Shown here one piece after another: positions 16,232 through 23,820 of a stretch of DNA of 38,639 bases. Source of the stretch: Micromonospora trifolii (lineage in GTDB: Bacteria > Actinomycetota > Actinomycetes > Mycobacteriales > Micromonosporaceae); NCBI RefSeq assembly GCF_022229005.1, contig NZ_JAKKFD010000033.1, positions 1 through 38,639 on the forward strand, in the 5' to 3' direction. The notes below the pieces were generated by a model, which saw only the letters and a program-made list of their open reading frames with translations, searched no databases and was not told the origin of the DNA. The position numbers were made by a program, and so were the translations under genes. Position 1 is the first letter of the stretch. Every line of letters starts with the position of its first letter.

Positions 16232-17569
16232 ATGACAGTGGCACAGCGACCGGAATGGCGTCGTCCGGGTCCAACGGCGGAGCAGCGCCGAAACGACCTC
16301 TGGATCGGCCTGGGGATGACCGGGCTGGCGCTGGTCAGTCTGACCCTGGCCCGCAGCACCGGCGCGTTCCTGCTGGGCCCACCGCCGTCCGGGCCGGAGC
16401 AGCTGTTCTGGACCGTCGCAGTGACCCTCCCGCTGATCTGGCGACGACGGCGGCCGACCGCGACGGTGCTGGTCGTCGCGGTGGCGTTCATCGCCGCGCA
16501 GGCGCGCTCGGCCCCGGAGAGCCAGTTCTCCTCCTGGGCCCTGTTCTGCGCCCTCTACACCGTCGGCGCCTGGGGGCAGGACCGTCAGGTGTCGCGCCGG
16601 CTGCGGATCGGCGTGATCGCCACGATGTTCGCCTGGCTCGGGCTCTACTACGCGGTGATGATCGACCACATCCCGGCGGACACCTTCGCTGACGCGGTCG
16701 GGCCGGTGCCACCGGTGCTCGCCGCGATGGTCAACGGCGTGCTGCTCAACGTGCTGGTCTTCGGTTTCGCGTACTTCTTCGGCGAGACCGCGTGGGTGGC
16801 CGCGCGCCGCGAACACGAACTGCGCGCCCAGGCCGAGGACCTGCGCCGGTCGCAGGCCGACGCCCGGGAACGGGCGGTGCTCGGTGAACGGGTCCGGATC
16901 GCCCGCGAGCTGCACGACGTGGTCGCCCACCACGTGTCGGTGATGGGCGTGCAGGCATCCGCCTGCCGCCGCGTGTTCGACCGCGACCCGGGTAAGGCCC
17001 GCACGGCGCTGACCGCCATCGAGCAGAGCGCCCGCACCGCCGTCGACGAGTTGCGCCGGATGCTCGGCGTGCTGCGGACCTCCGCCGGCACCGACGCCGC
17101 GCCGCCGACGGCCGGCGGCGTCGAACGGATCGACGAGCTGGTCGAGCGGGCTCGGGCCGCCGGGCTGACGGCCACCCTCGGGGTGTACGGCGACCCGGTC
17201 GCGTTGCCCGAATCGGTCTCTCAGACGGCCTACCGGGTGACGCAGGAGGCGGTGACCAACACCCTGAAACACGCCGAGGCGGCCCTGCTCGACGTGCGGG
17301 TCCGGTACCTGGCGCGGGAGGTGGAGGTCGACGTGACCGACGACGGGCGGGGCGGCGGCCCGACCGACACCGTCGGACTGGGCCTGATCGGCATGCGCGA
17401 ACGGGTCACCGCCCACGACGGCGACCTGGAGGCCGGGCCGCGGGCCGGCGGCGGCTGGCGGGTACGCGCCCGCTTCCCCCTCGCGGCATCGACGGACCGG
17501 CCGGTGGGCCCACAGCGGGAGCCGGACGACAGGCAGCAGGCGGCAGCCGCAGCGGAGCCGTCGGCATGA
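16232..17569 (+). CDS. Sensor histidine kinase, NarL/DesK type (HisKA_3)
   Basis: 445 residues from the ATG at 16232. CATCGT lies six bases before it, so a leaderless start is possible; there is no ribosome binding site. The N-terminal part has about five membrane spans (residues 28-185). A coiled segment leads to the dimerisation domain with ERVRIARELHDVVAHHVS (phospho-acceptor His at about 228), a HATPase domain with QEAVTNTLKHA, VTDDGRGG and GLIGMRERV boxes, and a hydrophilic tail. There is no extracytoplasmic sensor domain, so it senses within or at the membrane, as in DesK-type kinases controlling ABC exporters. It overlaps the regulator gene by four bases (ATGA). Confidence 0.92.
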   Translation: MTVAQRPEWRRPGPTAEQRRNDLWIGLGMTGLALVSLTLARSTGAFLLGPPPSGPEQLFWTVAVTLPLIWRRRRPTATVLVVAVAFIAAQARSAPESQFSSWALFCALYTVGAWGQDRQVSRRLRIGVIATMFAWLGLYYAVMIDHIPADTFADAVGPVPPVLAAMVNGVLLNVLVFGFAYFFGETAWVAARREHELRAQAEDLRRSQADARERAVLGERVRIARELHDVVAHHVSVMGVQASACRRVFDRDPGKARTALTAIEQSARTAVDELRRMLGVLRTSAGTDAAPPTAGGVERIDELVERARAAGLTATLGVYGDPVALPESVSQTAYRVTQEAVTNTLKHAEAALLDVRVRYLAREVEVDVTDDGRGGGPTDTVGLGLIGMRERVTAHDGDLEAGPRAGGGWRVRARFPLAASTDRPVGPQREPDDRQQAAAAAEPSA

Positions 17570-18282
17570 GCGCGGCAGCCCAGCACGCACCCGACACCGG
17601 GCCGACGGTCCGGGTGCTGCTCGCCGACGACCAGCATCTCGTCCGTACCGGCTTCCGGGTCATCCTGGAGGTGGAGGACGACATCGAGGTGGTCGGTGAG
17701 GCCGCCGACGGCGAACGTGCCGTCGCCATGACCCGAGCCACCCGCCCCGACGTCGTACTCATGGATGTGGAGATGCCCGGGATGAACGGCCTGGAGGCCA
17801 CCCGGCAGATCGTCGCCGACGGCCCCGGGGCGCCCGCGGTGCTGATCCTCACCACCTTCGATCGCGACGACTACCTGTTCGCCGCGCTGCGGGCCGGGGC
17901 CAGCGGCTTCCTGCTCAAGAACGGCACGCCGGAGGAGCTGATCGAGGCGATCCGGGTGCTGGCCAGGGGCGACGGTCTGCTCGCCCCGGAGATCACCCGG
18001 CGGGTGATCTCCACCTTCGCCCGACCCGGCGACCCGGCGGGCACCGCCCACCGGGGCCCGGACGCCGAGGCCACGCTGGCCGAGCTGACACCGCGCGAAC
18101 GGGAGGTGCTGATGCTGCTCGCCGCCGGATCGAGCAACGCGGAGATCGCCACGGCCATCCACCTGGGCGAGGCGACGGTGAAGACGCACGTGAGTCGGGT
18201 ACTGGCCAAGCTCGGCCTGCGCGACCGGGTGCAGGCAGTGGTGTTCGCGTACGAGAACGGGGTGGTCCGGCCCGGCGGGTGA
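17566..18282 (+). CDS. Response regulator, NarL/LuxR family
   Basis: 238 residues. The receiver domain has VLLADDQHLVRTGFR, phospho-acceptor Asp at about 67 (VLMDVEMPGMNG), ILTTFDRDDYLF and the Lys in GFLLKNGTPEEL. A LuxR-type helix-turn-helix occupies about 165-230 (LTPREREVLMLLAAG, then AEIATAIHLGEATVKTHVSR). It is the partner of the preceding kinase and probably regulates the ABC exporter that follows. Its stop codon is part of a large terminator stem. Confidence 0.95.
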   Translation: MSAAAQHAPDTGPTVRVLLADDQHLVRTGFRVILEVEDDIEVVGEAADGERAVAMTRATRPDVVLMDVEMPGMNGLEATRQIVADGPGAPAVLILTTFDRDDYLFAALRAGASGFLLKNGTPEELIEAIRVLARGDGLLAPEITRRVISTFARPGDPAGTAHRGPDAEATLAELTPREREVLMLLAAGSSNAEIATAIHLGEATVKTHVSRVLAKLGLRDRVQAVVFAYENGVVRPGG

Positions 18283-18324
18283 CGGCGTCCGCCGCGAGGC
18301 GGACCCGCCCGCTCACCCGCCGGG
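18271..18324. terminator. Nested terminator hairpin at the end of the response regulator gene
   Basis: Perfect 12-base arms (18271-18282 and 18313-18324) enclose a second perfect hairpin GTCCGCC-GCGA-GGCGGAC (18287-18304). The left arm includes the stop codon of the regulator gene. The ABC gene begins 39 bases further with its own promoter, so the exporter is a separate transcript. Confidence 0.7.
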
Positions 18325-18350
18325 CGGACGGCGCGGCGGCGTGATCGATC

Positions 18351-18362
18351 TAGCGTGAGTGC
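18351..18362 (+). promoter_or_regulatory. Leaderless-type promoter of the ABC exporter genes
   Basis: TAGCGT (18351-18356) is followed after six bases by the GTG at 18363. No ribosome binding site lies between. This is the canonical layout of leaderless actinobacterial genes. Confidence 0.55.
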
Positions 18363-19256
18363 GTGACCAGAACGCTTCGCCTCGACGGCGTCGACCGCAG
18401 CTTCGGCGACCGTCAGGTGCTCAGGAACGTGTCCTTCGAGGTGTCCGCCGGCCGGATGACCGGTTTCGTGGGCGCCAACGGCGCCGGCAAGACCACCACC
18501 ATGCGGATCATCCTGGGTGTCCTCGCCCCCGACGCCGGCGAGGTGACCTGGGGCGGCACCACGCTGACCCGGCAGGACCGCCGGAGCTTCGGCTACATGC
18601 CGGAGGAGCGCGGCCTCTACCCCAAGATGACCACCCGCGAGCAGGTGACCTACCTGGGCCGGCTGCACGGGCTGGACGCTGCCGCGGCACGACGTTCCAC
18701 CGACGCCCTGCTGGACCGGGTCGGGCTCGGTGAGCGCGGCGACGACCTGCTGGAGACGCTGTCGCTGGGCAACCAGCAGCGCGCCCAGATCGCCGCCGCG
18801 CTGGTGCACGACCCCGAGGTGCTGGTGCTCGACGAGCCGTTCTCCGGCCTCGACCCGCTGGCCGTGGAGACCGTCGTGGCCGTGCTGCGGGAACGGGCCT
18901 CAGCCGGCGCGCCGGTGCTCTTCTCCAGTCACCAGCTCGACGTCGTGGAGCGCCTCTGCGACGACCTGGTGATCATCGGGGACGGGGTGATCCGGGCCGC
19001 CGGCAGCCGGCAGCAGCTGCGCGACTCGTACACAGTGCCCCGCTTCGAGCTGGTCGTGGAACACGACGCCGGCTGGGTACGCGACCACCCCGGGGTGACA
19101 GTGGTCGAGTTGGACGGCGCCCGGGTGGTCTTCGACCTGCCGGCCGGCACCGACGAACAGCCAGTGCTGCGGGCGGCCCTCGCGCGCGGCCCGGTCCGCG
19201 CCTTCCGCCCGGTCAGCCCCTCGCTCACCGAGATCTTCCGAGAGGTCACCCAGTGA
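18363..19256 (+). CDS. ABC transporter ATP-binding protein, NatA-like
   Basis: 297 residues. Walker A GANGAGKTTT, Q-loop region GYMPEERGLYPKMTTREQV, signature LSLGNQQRAQIAA, Walker B VLVLDEPFSGLDP and the H-loop ILFSSHQLDVVE-like segment (VLFSSHQLD) are all present. LSLGNQQR is characteristic of the NatA/DrrA branch. A C-terminal domain of about 75 residues follows the ATPase core. It energises the permease encoded next, with which it overlaps by four bases (GTGA). The substrate is unknown: sodium, a drug or a lipid are all possible in this family. The two-component pair just upstream is its likely regulator. Confidence 0.93.
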   Translation: MTRTLRLDGVDRSFGDRQVLRNVSFEVSAGRMTGFVGANGAGKTTTMRIILGVLAPDAGEVTWGGTTLTRQDRRSFGYMPEERGLYPKMTTREQVTYLGRLHGLDAAAARRSTDALLDRVGLGERGDDLLETLSLGNQQRAQIAAALVHDPEVLVLDEPFSGLDPLAVETVVAVLRERASAGAPVLFSSHQLDVVERLCDDLVIIGDGVIRAAGSRQQLRDSYTVPRFELVVEHDAGWVRDHPGVTVVELDGARVVFDLPAGTDEQPVLRAALARGPVRAFRPVSPSLTEIFREVTQ

Positions 19257-20314
19257 ATGTCACCCAGGCCACCCGGCTGATCGCCGAACGCGAGATCCGG
19301 GTCAAGCTGCGCGACCGCACCTTCCTGTTCGGCACGCTGTTCTTCCTGTTGATCGCCGCGGCGGGCACCATCCTGCCGCCGCTGTTCTCCGGCGGGCCGT
19401 CCACAGTGGCGGCGACCGAGAGCCTGGCCGCGCCGCTGCGCGCCGCCGGGCTGGAGGTCCGGGTCGTCCCCGACGACCGGGCCGCCGAGCAGTCCGTCCG
19501 TGACGACGACGTGGACGCCGCGGTGGTCACCGGACCGGCCGTCCTGGCCATGGACGACGCCCCCGACGACGTGGTGAAGGCCCTGAGCACCCAACCGACC
19601 GTCCGCCTGCTCGACCCGGACGCTGTCGATCCGGTGGTGGCGTTCCTGGTGCCGTTCGTCTTCGCGTTCGTCTTCTTCATCACCTCACAGACGTTCGGTG
19701 TGCAGATCGCGCAGAGCGTCATCGAGGAGAAGCAGACCCGGATCGTGGAGATCCTGGTCGCCGCCGTGCCGGTCCGGGCCCTGCTGGCCGGGAAGGTGGT
19801 GGCCGGGGCCATCCTGGCGTTCGCACAGATCGCCCTGATCGCGGTGGTGGCGGTGATCGGGTTGCAGATCGGCGACAGCGGAGGTCTGCTCAGCCTGCTC
19901 GCCCCGGCGATCGGCTGGTTCGTGCCGTTCTTCCTGATCGGTTTCGTGCTGCTCGCCGCCATGTGGGCGGCGGCCGGCGCGCTGGCCAACCGGCAGGAGG
20001 ACATCGCCGCCGTGTCGACGCCGGTGCAGTTCGCCGTCATGCTGCCGTTCTTCGCGGTGATCTTCCTGAACGACAACGCCACAGCGATGCGGGTGCTGTC
20101 CTACCTGCCGTTCTCGTCGCCCACGGCCATGCCGCTGCGGCTGTTCACCGGCGACGCGGCCGGCTGGGAGCCGATCGTCTCGCTGGTCGTCCTGGTGCTG
20201 GCCGCCGGCGCGTTCCTCCTCGCCGGTGCCCGGGTGTACGAGGGGTCGCTCCTGCGCACCAACGGCCGGACCTCGCTGCGTACCGCCTGGCGGGAGCGGG
20301 AGACGATCGGCTGA
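19253..20314 (+). CDS. ABC transporter permease, NatB-like (ABC-2 type)
   Basis: 353 residues, GTG start overlapping the ATPase stop. One span near the N-terminus (about 22-45) is followed by an extracytoplasmic domain of about 90 residues and then five spans from about residue 125 to 325 (FLVPFVFAFVFFITSQTFG, AGAILAFAQIALIAVVAVIGL and further). EEKQTRIVEILVAAVP is the cytoplasmic motif shared by NatB/ABC-2 permeases. It forms the membrane channel of the exporter with the preceding ATPase. Confidence 0.9.
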   Translation: MNVTQATRLIAEREIRVKLRDRTFLFGTLFFLLIAAAGTILPPLFSGGPSTVAATESLAAPLRAAGLEVRVVPDDRAAEQSVRDDDVDAAVVTGPAVLAMDDAPDDVVKALSTQPTVRLLDPDAVDPVVAFLVPFVFAFVFFITSQTFGVQIAQSVIEEKQTRIVEILVAAVPVRALLAGKVVAGAILAFAQIALIAVVAVIGLQIGDSGGLLSLLAPAIGWFVPFFLIGFVLLAAMWAAAGALANRQEDIAAVSTPVQFAVMLPFFAVIFLNDNATAMRVLSYLPFSSPTAMPLRLFTGDAAGWEPIVSLVVLVLAAGAFLLAGARVYEGSLLRTNGRTSLRTAWRERETIG

Positions 20315-20387
20315 GGGGTACCGCCCCGAGCGGGCGTCGGTGTCCTGGTCGGATGCCGGCGCCCGCTGCCGTACGGCACCGTTCCGA

Positions 20388-20414
20388 GCGCTGTTCGGAG
20401 GCTGCGAACAGCGC
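20388..20414. terminator. Perfect inverted repeat between the exporter and the convergent HTH gene
   Basis: Ten-base arms GCGCTGTTCG and CGAACAGCGC around a seven-base loop. It is 73 bases after the permease stop and 92 bases after the stop of the convergent gene, so a shared terminator is plausible. No U-tract follows. Because TACGGT and TCTATC -10-like words and a GAGGGG site lie just to its right, an operator is the alternative. Confidence 0.5.
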
Positions 20415-20506
20415 GGGCACCCCTACGGTGGGTCTATCGCACGGCAACGGCCTGGCTGTCGCCGGTTCCGGACCGAGGGGCTCCCGATGACCGCACCCAA
20501 CAGCTG

Positions 20507-21694
20507 TCACATCGACGGCGACGGTGCGCACTGCCAGTGGCCGAAACCGCCGGTGAGCGACCAGACGTTGCGTGCCGTCCGAATGTTCCAGTACGGGTCC
20601 AGTGCCGTCCGGGGGTCGACACCGAACCGGGACAACTCCGTGTCGGTGAACTGGAACAGCCCCCAGCGCCGCGACCCGTCCGCGACGACGACCACCCGGT
20701 ACGGGTCCAACTCGGACAGACACCGCGCCATCTCCACAGCCCCGCTCGGGTCCTCCGGGAAGGCCCGCCGCAGGTACTTGCCGATCCGGTCCTCCGGCCA
20801 GGCTGCCGGCACCGTCGGCTGGCTCGCCAACTCGTCGAGCACCTGCCCGTCCGCGGTGCCGCTGACCGGCAGGCTCCCCAGGGCCTGGAAGGCGATCAAT
20901 CCGCTGGTGGTGCCGGGGCCGAACCAGCCGTCCACCGGCACGTCCAGTCCACGGGCCACCAACCGCTCCTGGAGGTTCAGCACACACGGGCCGTACATGC
21001 CCTGGCGCAGGACCAGCGGGCAACCTTCGGTCGGCGAGGGTTTCGCCGCGGCGGTGAGGTTCGGCAGCAGCGTGCCGGCGCCGCCGATCGTCAGCGCGCC
21101 GAGGACCGCGAGCACCGCCAGCCGGAGGCGGCGACGGGCCGAGCGGGGCGCTGCGGGCCGCGACCGCTCCGGCAGGACCGGCCGAACCGTCGGTGTCGAG
21201 TCGGCGGACGGACCGGGGTCGGCGGACGGCACCGCGTCGGCCGACGGAGCCGAGCCGGTGGGCAGGGTCGAGCCAGCGGCCGGATCAGCGGGCGAGGTCG
21301 GCTCAGCCGACGGGATCGGGCCAGCGGGCGGAACTGGCTCAACCGGCGAGGGCTGGCGGGCGGCGGGCGCCACTGTGGTCTGCGTCGCCGACGTCTCCCA
21401 TCGGTCCCGTTCGCTGAGGCGGGCCTCAATGTCCCGCCTCGTCTCCACCCACCGATCAACGTCGGGCACCCCGCAGGCCGCCAACATCGCCACGACGGTG
21501 CGCTCCCGGGGCAGGGTGATGCGCCCCAGCATCGTGGCGAGCGTGCTGGCCGGCAGCCAGTGTCCGGCCGCCGAGGCCCGCCGGGAGATCTCCCGGTAGG
21601 TCAGGCCGGAGCAACGCCGCACGTCCCGCAGCAACGCGACGTACTCCCCCGCCGTGGCCGCCTGCGGCACCGCACCCCGGGCACCGTCATCCAT
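20507..21694 (-). CDS. Membrane-anchored HTH protein with peptidoglycan-binding and lysozyme-like domains
   Basis: 395 residues from the ATG at 21694; the in-frame extension to 21781 lacks support. Residues about 10-90 are an Xre-like helix-turn-helix (EYVALLRDVRRCSGLTYREI, then TLATMLGRITLPRERTVVAM and ACGVPDVDRW). A low-complexity Pro/Ala/Ser linker follows. A single membrane span lies at about 190-212. Outside are a PG_binding_1-like domain (MYGPCVLNLQERLVARGLDV, then VDGWFGPGTTSGLIAFQ) at about 228-287 and a C-terminal domain that resembles a lysozyme/transglycosylase fold (ARCLSELDP, then WGLFQFTDTELSRFGVD and YWNIRTARNVW). A cytoplasmic DNA-binding end joined to a wall-binding outer end suggests a one-component sensor, by inference. 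Catalytic activity is doubtful: the usual ESGF motif reads SELDP. Confidence 0.8.
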   Translation of the reverse strand: MDDGARGAVPQAATAGEYVALLRDVRRCSGLTYREISRRASAAGHWLPASTLATMLGRITLPRERTVVAMLAACGVPDVDRWVETRRDIEARLSERDRWETSATQTTVAPAARQPSPVEPVPPAGPIPSAEPTSPADPAAGSTLPTGSAPSADAVPSADPGPSADSTPTVRPVLPERSRPAAPRSARRRLRLAVLAVLGALTIGGAGTLLPNLTAAAKPSPTEGCPLVLRQGMYGPCVLNLQERLVARGLDVPVDGWFGPGTTSGLIAFQALGSLPVSGTADGQVLDELASQPTVPAAWPEDRIGKYLRRAFPEDPSGAVEMARCLSELDPYRVVVVADGSRRWGLFQFTDTELSRFGVDPRTALDPYWNIRTARNVWSLTGGFGHWQCAPSPSM

Positions 21695-21790
21695 CGATTT
21701 CCCCGTTTCGTCGATCTGGTCGAGCCCGGACCGGTGCCGGTACGAGCCCGTCGGCCGTACCCCGGTCAACGGCGCGACCATCGAGCATCG

Positions 21791-21819
21791 ACGCTAGATA
21801 AGCTGGCGGACGAGGACAA
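21791..21819 (-). promoter_or_regulatory. Promoter of the peptidoglycan-binding HTH gene
   Basis: On the minus strand TTGTCC (21819-21814) and TAGCGT (21796-21791) are exactly 17 bases apart. Transcription would start near 21785, leaving a leader of about 90 bases before the ATG at 21694. Confidence 0.5.
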
Positions 21820-21864
21820 TGCCCTGGTCGCCGGGAAGCGTTGTCCGCGCAGCTCAGGGCAGCA

Positions 21865-21905
21865 TGTCCGGATCTTGTCCGGATCTTGTCCGACCATCTC
21901 GGACA
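21865..21905. promoter_or_regulatory. Phased TGTCCG array between the divergent HTH genes
   Basis: TGTCCG occurs at 21865, 21876 and 21887, exactly 11 bases (one helical turn) apart. The first two copies are identical 11-mers TGTCCGGATCT. The third forms an inverted repeat with CGGACA at 21900-21905 (spacer 7). The array is 53 bases upstream of the rightward gene and about 45 bases upstream of the leftward promoter, a typical place for cooperative protein binding. Confidence 0.6.
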
Positions 21906-21957
21906 GTCACTGGGACCCGAGTTGCCCCCGCGTCGGCGGTGTCTGGAGAATCGTGCG

Positions 21958-23022
21958 ATGACCACGGGGGAGCTACGCCCGGACGACGCGTCCAACCCGG
22001 CCGAGTTCGTCGAGATGCTGCGCCAGCTCAAGGACCGGTCCGGGCTCACCTACCGGCAGCTGGAGCAGCGTGCCGCGTCGGCGGGTGACGTGCTGGCCCG
22101 TAGCACCGCGGCTGACATCATGCGCCGGTCCACACTGCCGCGACCCGAGGTGGTGGCGGCGTTCGTTCGGGCCTGCGGCGCCGAGGACCAGGTCGAGACG
22201 TGGCTACGGGCGCGACACCATCTCGCGGTGAACGCGTACGCGCCGAGGCCGCCCGCGTCGGACCAGCCGGCCGACGGCAGCCCAGCGGACCGTTCGCCTG
22301 CCGACGCGGCACCGACCGTTGTGGAACGTCCGGCGCGGGCGTGGTGGTTCGCTCGGCGCACACCGCTGACGATTCTCGCCGTCGTGGTGCTGCTGGCAGT
22401 GGTCGGCGTGGTCGGCTGGATTGAACGACCCGACGACACACAGCAGACGGGTCAGCGCGGCGGCCCGACCCCCGGGGTTTCCGACGTCCCCCCGGCGGGC
22501 AGCGCCAGCCCGGACGGCGATGCCAGCCCCGAGGCCGACGCCAGCCCGACGATCGGGCCGGACGCGCGCCTGAGCCGGATCCACCCCGTCCGCAGCCCGC
22601 AGCTGTGCCTCAGTGAGGGGCGCGACCGCACCGGACAGTACCCGAGCGAGGTGTTGGTCCAGCGCCCCTGCGTGGACGCCACCCCGCCGGACACCTACCT
22701 GGAGCCGGCGGCCGACGGGCTGTACTTCATCAAGTGGAACCACCCGGCGCACGGGCCGGGTTGCCTCACCGTCCGCGCCGAAGATCCCGGTCGGAACATG
22801 CTCGAACCCTGGCAGAAGTGCAGAGACACCAACTCGTCGCAGCTCTACCGCTTCGAGCCGACCGCATCCGCGCCGACCTCGTACCGCATCAGGCCGAGCG
22901 GCACGAATCTGTGCGTCGGGCTCCGCGACGACGACACCGAGGTGTCGGCCGAGGCGATGGTCGAGCCGTGCACCAACGGCGCGGACCAGGTGTTCCTGGT
23001 CGATCCCCGGCCGGAAGGCTGA
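21958..23022 (+). CDS. Membrane-anchored HTH protein with trefoil-like outer domain
   Basis: 354 residues; ATG at 21958 with GGAGA eight bases upstream. The Xre-like domain at about 13-88 (EFVEMLRQLKDRSGLTYRQL, then TAADIMRRSTLPRPEVVAAF and ACGAEDQVETW) is clearly paralogous to that of the divergent neighbour. A disordered linker and one span at about 135-155 (LTILAVVVLLAVVGVVGWIE) follow, then a Ser/Pro/Asp-rich stretch. The outer domain, about 205-354, has six Cys and repeats of the type NLCVGL/QLCLSEG with QVFLVDP, reminiscent of ricin-B/beta-trefoil carbohydrate-binding modules; this fold is inferred from pattern only. It may read a wall or glycan signal, as suggested for the neighbour. 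Confidence 0.78.
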   Translation: MTTGELRPDDASNPAEFVEMLRQLKDRSGLTYRQLEQRAASAGDVLARSTAADIMRRSTLPRPEVVAAFVRACGAEDQVETWLRARHHLAVNAYAPRPPASDQPADGSPADRSPADAAPTVVERPARAWWFARRTPLTILAVVVLLAVVGVVGWIERPDDTQQTGQRGGPTPGVSDVPPAGSASPDGDASPEADASPTIGPDARLSRIHPVRSPQLCLSEGRDRTGQYPSEVLVQRPCVDATPPDTYLEPAADGLYFIKWNHPAHGPGCLTVRAEDPGRNMLEPWQKCRDTNSSQLYRFEPTASAPTSYRIRPSGTNLCVGLRDDDTEVSAEAMVEPCTNGADQVFLVDPRPEG

Positions 23023-23058
23023 CGGGCCGGGTCGAGCGGCCGGGTGGAGCGCCGCCGG

Positions 23059-23673
23059 TCAGCGCGCGGGCGGCACCTGATCCCAGCCGGCGGGCAGCGG
23101 GGGTGCCGTCCAGGCGGGGTCGGGCTGCCAGGCGGCCCACGCCGGGTCCCACCAGCGCTCACCCCCGTCGAGCAGGGCGGCGATCCGGTCACCCTCGGCC
23201 TGGATGGCGTCCGCCATGCCCGGGTAGCGCCCCTCGACGAGGCGCTGGGCGAACATCTCCACGTCCTTCCAGACGTACCGGTCGGCGTCCGCCGCCCACC
23301 ACAGGTCCAGTTCGTGGTCCAGGGTGTCCACCCCGATCGGGGTACGCCGGACCGGGTCCTGGAGGTTGAAGTACCAGCCGGCGAAGTCGCGCCCCGGCCC
23401 GGCCCAGAACACGTCGATCGAGTGCGCCTCACCGGGGCGTTGCAGCATCAGCTTGCCGTGCCCGGACCAGGAGCGGTGCCCGGCGGCCTCCCACGGGTGC
23501 CGCCCGCAGGGGAAGACGCCGGCGTCCGGGAAGCCGAACTCGGCCCCCGGTGGGAGGTAGAGCGCGAGCAGGTCGGGCGAATCCTCGACGCAGATCGTCG
23601 GGCACCCAAACCAGACCTCACCCCGCAGCACCTCACGCCGCACCACGGTGTCGCCAGAAGCAAACCGCCCCAC
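23059..23673 (-). CDS. FomD/DUF402 family protein, probable nucleotide phosphatase
   Basis: 204 residues, GTG start with GGAGGGG upstream. The core WYFNLQDPVRRTPIGVDTLD followed by HELDLWW and a later Asp/Glu in VWKDVEMF matches the DUF402 motif in which Tyr, Asp and Glu side chains bind a metal. Characterised relatives, Streptomyces FomD and Gram-positive nucleoside tri- and diphosphatases, hydrolyse phosphoanhydride or CMP-phosphonate bonds. Substrate here is unknown. It lies 36 bases from the convergent HTH gene and 147 bases upstream of yebC's stop on the same strand, with a dispersed palindrome between. Confidence 0.8.
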   Translation of the reverse strand: MGRFASGDTVVRREVLRGEVWFGCPTICVEDSPDLLALYLPPGAEFGFPDAGVFPCGRHPWEAAGHRSWSGHGKLMLQRPGEAHSIDVFWAGPGRDFAGWYFNLQDPVRRTPIGVDTLDHELDLWWAADADRYVWKDVEMFAQRLVEGRYPGMADAIQAEGDRIAALLDGGERWWDPAWAAWQPDPAWTAPPLPAGWDQVPPAR

Positions 23674-23708
23674 AACCCCTCCTCGCCCGCCGCGTCACCC
23701 TGACCAAC

Positions 23709-23786
23709 GCCACGATCTTGCAGTTTCTGTTGCCGATTTGCCGTGAGTGGACCGGTCTGTCAGGTCAGAAAGTGCAAGATCGCGGC
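23709..23786. repeat. Dispersed palindrome, copy A
   Basis: Arms 23709-23729 and 23766-23786 pair over 21 positions with two mismatches; the core is CGATCTTGCAGTTTCTG against CAGAAAGTGCAAGATCG. The loop is 36 bases. The arms are nearly identical to those of copy B at 32416-32484, while the loops are unrelated. It lies just beyond the yebC stop and upstream of the FomD-like gene. Confidence 0.8.
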
Positions 23787-23820
23787 GGGGTGAGGCAGAG
23801 GCCGTCGGGGTGTGGCGAGG

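Noticed and set aside
20487..21599. Rightward ORF beginning with a plausible RBS at 20487
   Set aside because: It runs antisense through a gene with recognisable HTH, membrane and peptidoglycan-binding parts, and its protein is Ser/Arg/Thr-rich without domains. The upstream signals are kept as a finding.
23709..23786. CRISPR repeat
   Set aside because: Only two inverted arms occur per locus, with no regularly spaced direct repeats and no cas genes.
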